Below, piece after piece: positions 5,718 through 8,610 of a stretch of DNA of 8,610 bases. The position numbers were made by a program, and so were the translations under genes. Every line of letters begins with the position of its first letter. Position 1 is the stretch's first letter. The stretch is from DASWED01 sp036394995 (GTDB lineage Bacteria > Actinomycetota > UBA4738 > JACQTL01), in the NCBI GenBank assembly GCA_036394995.1, contig DASWED010000047.1, positions 1 through 8,610 on the forward strand, given 5' to 3'. The notes beneath the pieces were generated by a model, which did no database searches, was not told the DNA's origin, and saw only the letters and a list, made by a program, of their open reading frames with translations.

Positions 5718-6072
5718 TCAGGCGGTCCCGAGCAGCGCCCGTGCCTCGTCGGCCCGTTCGAACAGGAACTCGACGGCCCGGGGCCCATCGCAGCGCGATC
5801 TCCTCGGCGGGAGGCCCCAGGGCGCGCTCGAGCTCCACCCGGACCGAGGCATCGGCGAGGTAGGCCCCCAGCGGGGAACAGGCCGTACCGGAGGGCCACG
5901 GAGACACAGAAGCCGAGACGCGCCGGGTCCCGCGCTCCGTCCCATCCCGCCTCGCGGAGGCCGTCCACGTAGCCGTCGAACACGGCCTCGTCCACCTCCG
6001 GCATCCGCTCCGGTTCGGCGTCGAGCAGGCACACGCCGGCGGCGACCATCGGTGCCAGCTCGGACCCCACCG
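5718..6072 (-). pseudogene. C-terminal relic of an APH-like phosphotransferase, two frameshifts
   Basis: Three leftward frames join into one protein-like sequence. The first, from about 6072, gives VGSELAPMVAAGVCLLDAEP and then EVDEAVFDGYVDGLREAGWD up to ALRYGLFP. The second gives LGAYLADASVRVELERALG and then EEIALRWAP. The third gives AVEFLFERADEARALLGTA and a TGA at 5718-5720. This resembles the C-terminal part of aminoglycoside-phosphotransferase-like (APH) enzymes, notably GLREAGW and the RY segment. Removing one base from the GGGG at 5872-5875 and one from the GGGG/CCC run near 5777-5786 restores one frame. The N-terminal kinase lobe and catalytic loop are absent, replaced by the TetR-like relic that runs the other way. 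I infer a dead gene; sequencing indels could explain the frameshifts but not the missing 5' half. Confidence 0.65.
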
Positions 6073-6278
6073 GAGCGCGGCGGCTGCGGTACTTCACCGA
6101 GGCGTACGTGCGGCTCGACCTGCCGAGGGCGCGGGCCCGCCGACGGGCCCTGATGCTGTACATGTCCTACATCGGGGTGTTCGACTGCCTCCGGTTCGGC
6201 TTGGCCGACCTCACGGACGCCGAGCTGCGGGCCCACGCCCACGAGGTGCTCTCGACGCTGGTGCCCTCCGACCGGTAG
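6073..6278 (+). pseudogene. C-terminal relic of a TetR-family regulator
   Basis: The rightward frame from about 6073 to TAG at 6276-6278 reads GARRLRYFTEAYVRLDLPRA, RARRRALMLYMSYIGVFDCL and ends AHEVLSTLVPSDR. The order of a basic RxRRRAL helix, a Y.SYIGVF hydrophobic helix and a short C-terminal helix is that of the ligand-binding domain end in TetR regulators. The N-terminal DNA-binding domain and any start are missing. Upstream the frame runs into the antisense strand of the phosphotransferase relic, with a stop at 5970-5972. Its last 68 bases overlap the 3' end of the ligase gene on the other strand. The family call rests on pattern recognition only. Confidence 0.5.
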
Positions 6279-7299
6279 GAGCCGGGCGCTCGCGGATCAC
6301 CTCCGCGGCCGGCTTGTCCTCGCGCAGGCCCAGGAACCGGGGGTGGCGGAGCTGGCCGTCATCGGTCCACTCGGCGAACCCGACCTGAGCCACCAGCTCG
6401 GGCTCGACCCAGTGGACGTCCGCCCGCGGCACGCGCCCGCGACCGAACGGCGTGGTGTCGCGCTCCAGCGAGCGGAGGCGGCGGGTGAGCTCGCCCAGCA
6501 GGGACCGGTCGAATCCGGTCCCGACCTTCCCCGCGTAGACCAGTGTCCCGCCCTCCTGGTAGCCGAGGAGCAGCGCGCCGAACCCGGTCCGGGAGCCCTT
6601 GGGATCCGTGTAGCCGCCGATCACGAGCTCCTGCTCGTTCACGCACTTGAACTTCAGCCAGTCCGGCGAACGACGGCCCCCGTACGTCGAGTCGACCCGC
6701 TTGGCGATGAGGCCCTCCCATCCCCTGCGGCACGCCTCGTCGTAATAGGCCTCCCCCTCGGCGTTCCGGTACGGAGTGATCCGGAGCGGCCCTCCCGTTC
6801 GGATCAGTCGCCGGAGGATCGCCTTGCGGTGGCGGAGCGGGAGACGGGTGCAGTCGAACGTACCGGCGTGGAGGACGTCGAACACATACAGGAACACCTC
6901 GACGCCGGTCCGCCGGGCCCGCTCCGGATCGCGGACATGGATCCGGCGCTGGAGCCGTTCGAAGCTGGTGCGGTTGCCCTCGAAGGCCACGACCTCACCA
7001 TCCACGACGAAGTCCGGGCCGGGGAGCGCGCAGAGCGCGTCGACCACCTCCGGATACGACGAGTCCGCGCTCTCGCGGTTCCGCGACAGCAGGCGAACGG
7101 CGGACCCCCGCCGGAAGGCCAGGCACCGCACGCCGTCGAGCTTCCGCTCGAAGATCCATTCCGGGTCGGAGAACCGGAGGTCGGTCAGGGTGGCCAGCAT
7201 CGGGGGGATCCAGTCCGGCTGGGGCGTTCGGACCAGGAGCCGCCGGGCTTCGTCCGGGAGTGAGACGAACGGGTCGAACGCGTCCGTTGGAACGGTCAC
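6211..7299 (-). CDS. ligD: ATP-dependent DNA ligase (LigD ligase domain type)
   Basis: This enzyme seals breaks in bacterial non-homologous end joining. The 362-residue protein has the nucleotidyltransferase core: motif I ERKLDGVR with the adenylated lysine K53, LLSRNRES (Ia), DFVVDGEVVAF (III), FLYVFDVLHAG (IIIa), EGLIAKRVDSTYGG (IV) and WLKFK (V), then an OB-fold ending LRHPRFLGLREDKPAAEVIR. The GTG start at 7299 overlaps the stop of the phosphoesterase gene (GTGA), so the two are probably translated together. Family proteins usually end near REDKPAxEV; here an Arg/Pro/Ala-rich tail of about 28 residues follows and is mostly antisense to the TetR relic, suggesting stop-codon loss or drift. 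No polymerase domain is fused, and no Ku gene is in the window. Confidence 0.93.
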   Translation of the reverse strand: MTVPTDAFDPFVSLPDEARRLLVRTPQPDWIPPMLATLTDLRFSDPEWIFERKLDGVRCLAFRRGSAVRLLSRNRESADSSYPEVVDALCALPGPDFVVDGEVVAFEGNRTSFERLQRRIHVRDPERARRTGVEVFLYVFDVLHAGTFDCTRLPLRHRKAILRRLIRTGGPLRITPYRNAEGEAYYDEACRRGWEGLIAKRVDSTYGGRRSPDWLKFKCVNEQELVIGGYTDPKGSRTGFGALLLGYQEGGTLVYAGKVGTGFDRSLLGELTRRLRSLERDTTPFGRGRVPRADVHWVEPELVAQVGFAEWTDDGQLRHPRFLGLREDKPAAEVIRERPAPTGRRAPASRAPRGRGPAARRP

Positions 7300-7895
7300 G
7301 AGACCCGGGCTCGGAGGTCCTCGATGGTCCGGCCGCTCAGCACGGACTCCGGCTGAGTGGAGACCGGGTTGCGCCGGGCGTCGGCCGCCTCGTCCTTCAG
7401 CTTGACCAGCAGCCACTTCTCGCGGCCGTCGCGGCCCACCGGGGTCCGGGTGAACGCGTACCCGCCGGTGAGCTTCTTCCCCTTCAGCCACACCTTCACG
7501 TGGCCCCGGTCGACGGCCTCCCCCACCGGGACCTCCCGTCCATCCCGCTCGGTGAGGTTCCGGTACGTGCCCGTGTCCCACACGATGACCGGGCCGGCGC
7601 CGTACTCGCCCTCGGGGATCACGCCCTCGAAGCCGGCGTAGGCCAGCGGGTGGTCCTCCGTGGGCATGGCCAGTCGCTTGTCCCGAGGATCCGTGGAAGG
7701 ACCCTTCGGCACCGCCCACGACTTCAGCACACCGTCCGCCTCCAGCCGCACGTCGTAGTGGAGGGCGGTCGCGTCGTGCTGCTGGATGACGAACCGCGGT
7801 TCCCCGGTCCGCCGCCCCCGCCGGGCCGATGGCTCCGGCGTCCGGCGGAAGTCCCGCTTCTCACGGTAGCTCTCGAGGGCGTCCTTTCTGGGCAT
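7296..7895 (-). CDS. LigD-type 3'-phosphoesterase domain protein
   Basis: This stand-alone protein (199 residues from the ATG at 7895) matches the phosphoesterase domain of LigD, a Mn-dependent enzyme that trims 3' ribonucleotide and phosphate ends before ligation. The active-site order is complete: H40 (QQHDAT), H46, D48, R50 and E52 (LHYDVRLE), K64 (SWAVPKGPS) and H82 (EDHPLAYA), followed by FEGVIPEGEYGAG and VIVWDTGTY. The basic N-terminus (PRKDALESYREKRDFRRTPE) is typical. Its TGA overlaps the GTG of the ligase gene. In many bacteria the two domains are in one LigD chain; here they are separate in the order PE then ligase, as in mycobacterial LigD minus the polymerase. A GTG at 7898 is an equally possible start. 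Confidence 0.92.
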   Translation of the reverse strand: MPRKDALESYREKRDFRRTPEPSARRGRRTGEPRFVIQQHDATALHYDVRLEADGVLKSWAVPKGPSTDPRDKRLAMPTEDHPLAYAGFEGVIPEGEYGAGPVIVWDTGTYRNLTERDGREVPVGEAVDRGHVKVWLKGKKLTGGYAFTRTPVGRDGREKWLLVKLKDEAADARRNPVSTQPESVLSGRTIEDLRARVS

Positions 7896-7948
7896 CACCC
7901 CGGAGGATTCCCTCTGGAGCAGGGGCTCACGCCCCGGCGCGCCTCCGG

Positions 7949-7954
7949 TACGGT
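7949..7954 (+). promoter_or_regulatory. Possible -10 box of the oxidoreductase gene
   Basis: TACGGT (TANNNT) ends six bases before the GTG at 7961, the spacing expected for a leaderless mRNA beginning at the start codon. No Shine-Dalgarno is present. It lies in the 65-base divergent gap shared with the phosphoesterase gene. Confidence 0.4.
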
Positions 7955-7960
7955 TCGCCC

Positions 7961-8610
7961 GTGTCCCTCGACGACCTGCCGCCCTCCGCCGACGTCGTGG
8001 TGATCGGTGGGGGCGTGGTGGGCGCGGCGACGGCGTTCCACGCGGCTCGGGTGGGCCTCCGGCCGCTGCTGGTGGAGGCCCGGCCGGCCCTGTGCACGCT
8101 GACCACGCCGGTGGCCACCGGCGCGTTCCGGCTCCAGTTCGACAACCTCGAGGAGCTCCAGTTGGTCCGGGAGTCCGTGGAGCTGTTCCTGCATTTCGCC
8201 GACGTCACGGGCCAGCGGGAGCACGACCCGTCCGTGCGGGAGCAGGGATATCTGTTCGCCACCACGTCGGAGGACCGGGCGGCGTGGCAGCGCGAGTTGG
8301 TGGAGCGCCAGCGGTCCTGGGGGCTCGACGACGTCGAGGTGCTCGAAGGCGAGGAGGTCAGGCGGCGGTTCCCGTTCGTCGGGCCGGAGGTGGTGCAGGC
8401 CCGGTTCCGGGCGGGGGACGGATTCCTCGATCCGAAGGAGCTGACGCTGGGGCTGGCGGCCGCGTCGGGGGCGGCCGTCGCGGTGGGGACGCGAGTCACC
8501 GGGTTCGCGGTGGATGGGGGCCGGCTGAGGGGCGTGGAGACCTCCCGGGGGACGGTGGCGTGCGAACGGGCGGTGATCGCCTGTGGACCGCAGTCCGGCG
8601 TGGTGGCCGC
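7961..8610 (+). CDS. FAD-dependent oxidoreductase (DAO family), 3' end beyond the window
   Basis: The open frame from GTG 7961 runs to the window edge (216 codons). It begins VSLDDLPPSADVVVIGGGVV and continues GAATAFHAARVGLRPLLVEA: a Rossmann FAD-binding motif G16-x-G18-x-x-G21 with E39 placed to bind the adenosine ribose. The stretch TPVATGAFRLQFDN, the EGEEVRRRFPFV segment and DGFLDPKELTLGLA are in the positions seen in sarcosine/glycine oxidase and related D-amino-acid-oxidase-fold enzymes. AVIACGPQSG near the edge is the second dinucleotide-contact loop. These flavoenzymes oxidise amines of amino-acid-like substrates; the exact substrate cannot be told. It is divergent from the end-joining genes and no functional link to them is apparent. 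Confidence 0.88.
   Translation, partial: MSLDDLPPSADVVVIGGGVVGAATAFHAARVGLRPLLVEARPALCTLTTPVATGAFRLQFDNLEELQLVRESVELFLHFADVTGQREHDPSVREQGYLFATTSEDRAAWQRELVERQRSWGLDDVEVLEGEEVRRRFPFVGPEVVQARFRAGDGFLDPKELTLGLAAASGAAVAVGTRVTGFAVDGGRLRGVETSRGTVACERAVIACGPQSGVVA

Noticed and set aside
4516..5907. Leftward 463-codon open frame covering the permease
   Set aside because: Most of it is a shifted-frame shadow of the permease with Arg/Gly/Pro-rich sequence. Only its first part (about 5790-5870) is real, as a piece of the phosphotransferase relic.
6343..7263. Rightward 306-codon open frame opposite the ligase
   Set aside because: It is the antisense of the conserved ligase motifs; high GC keeps the frame open. 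The sequence lacks recognisable features.

Overview
The window is GC-rich throughout, at roughly two thirds G+C or more by eye. It has GTG starts, GTGA stop/start overlaps, and several genes whose start codon lies only 6-10 bases after a TANNNT-like box, as leaderless transcripts do. With a split LigD-type end-joining ligase this suggests a soil- or water-type actinobacterium (Actinomycetota). I cannot place it more precisely from the sequence.

Layout: (1) 1-79, the 5' end of an unrecognised leftward gene. (2) About 116-2360, an apparently intact IS21-family insertion sequence with istA and istB overlapping by GTGA; the right end has a tandem terminal repeat and the left end a single, less regular copy. 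(3) 2361-2597, a small two-helix membrane protein relic with no start, abutting the IS end and carrying an in-frame TAG. (4) 2677-3884, two small leftward genes (a lipoprotein and a membrane-anchored secreted protein), with a 23-base same-orientation repeat before, between and after them. (5) 3932-4147, a short rightward lipoprotein that looks frameshifted near its end, then a gene-poor stretch with a pentamer tandem repeat. (6) 4508-5672, an FmdB-type zinc-ribbon protein convergent with an EamA/DMT-family permease. (7) 5718-6278, two gene relics head to head: the C-terminal part of an APH-like phosphotransferase (leftward, two frameshifts) and the C-terminal part of a TetR-like regulator (rightward). 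(8) 6211-7895, a two-gene leftward unit coding separately for the LigD 3'-phosphoesterase domain and the LigD ATP-dependent ligase domain. (9) 7961-8610, the 5' part of a rightward FAD-dependent oxidoreductase that runs off the window.

The clear working units are the transposon and the DNA end-joining pair; the phosphoesterase cleans 3' ends and the ligase seals them. The stretch from 2361 to 6278 shows decay (missing 5' ends, a nonsense codon, apparent single-base insertions) mixed with small envelope proteins and short repeats, as expected of an accessory segment. I see no convincing new multi-gene defence or biosynthetic system. The most unusual signals are the 23-base repeat that punctuates the small envelope genes, and the head-to-head fusion of two truncated genes.
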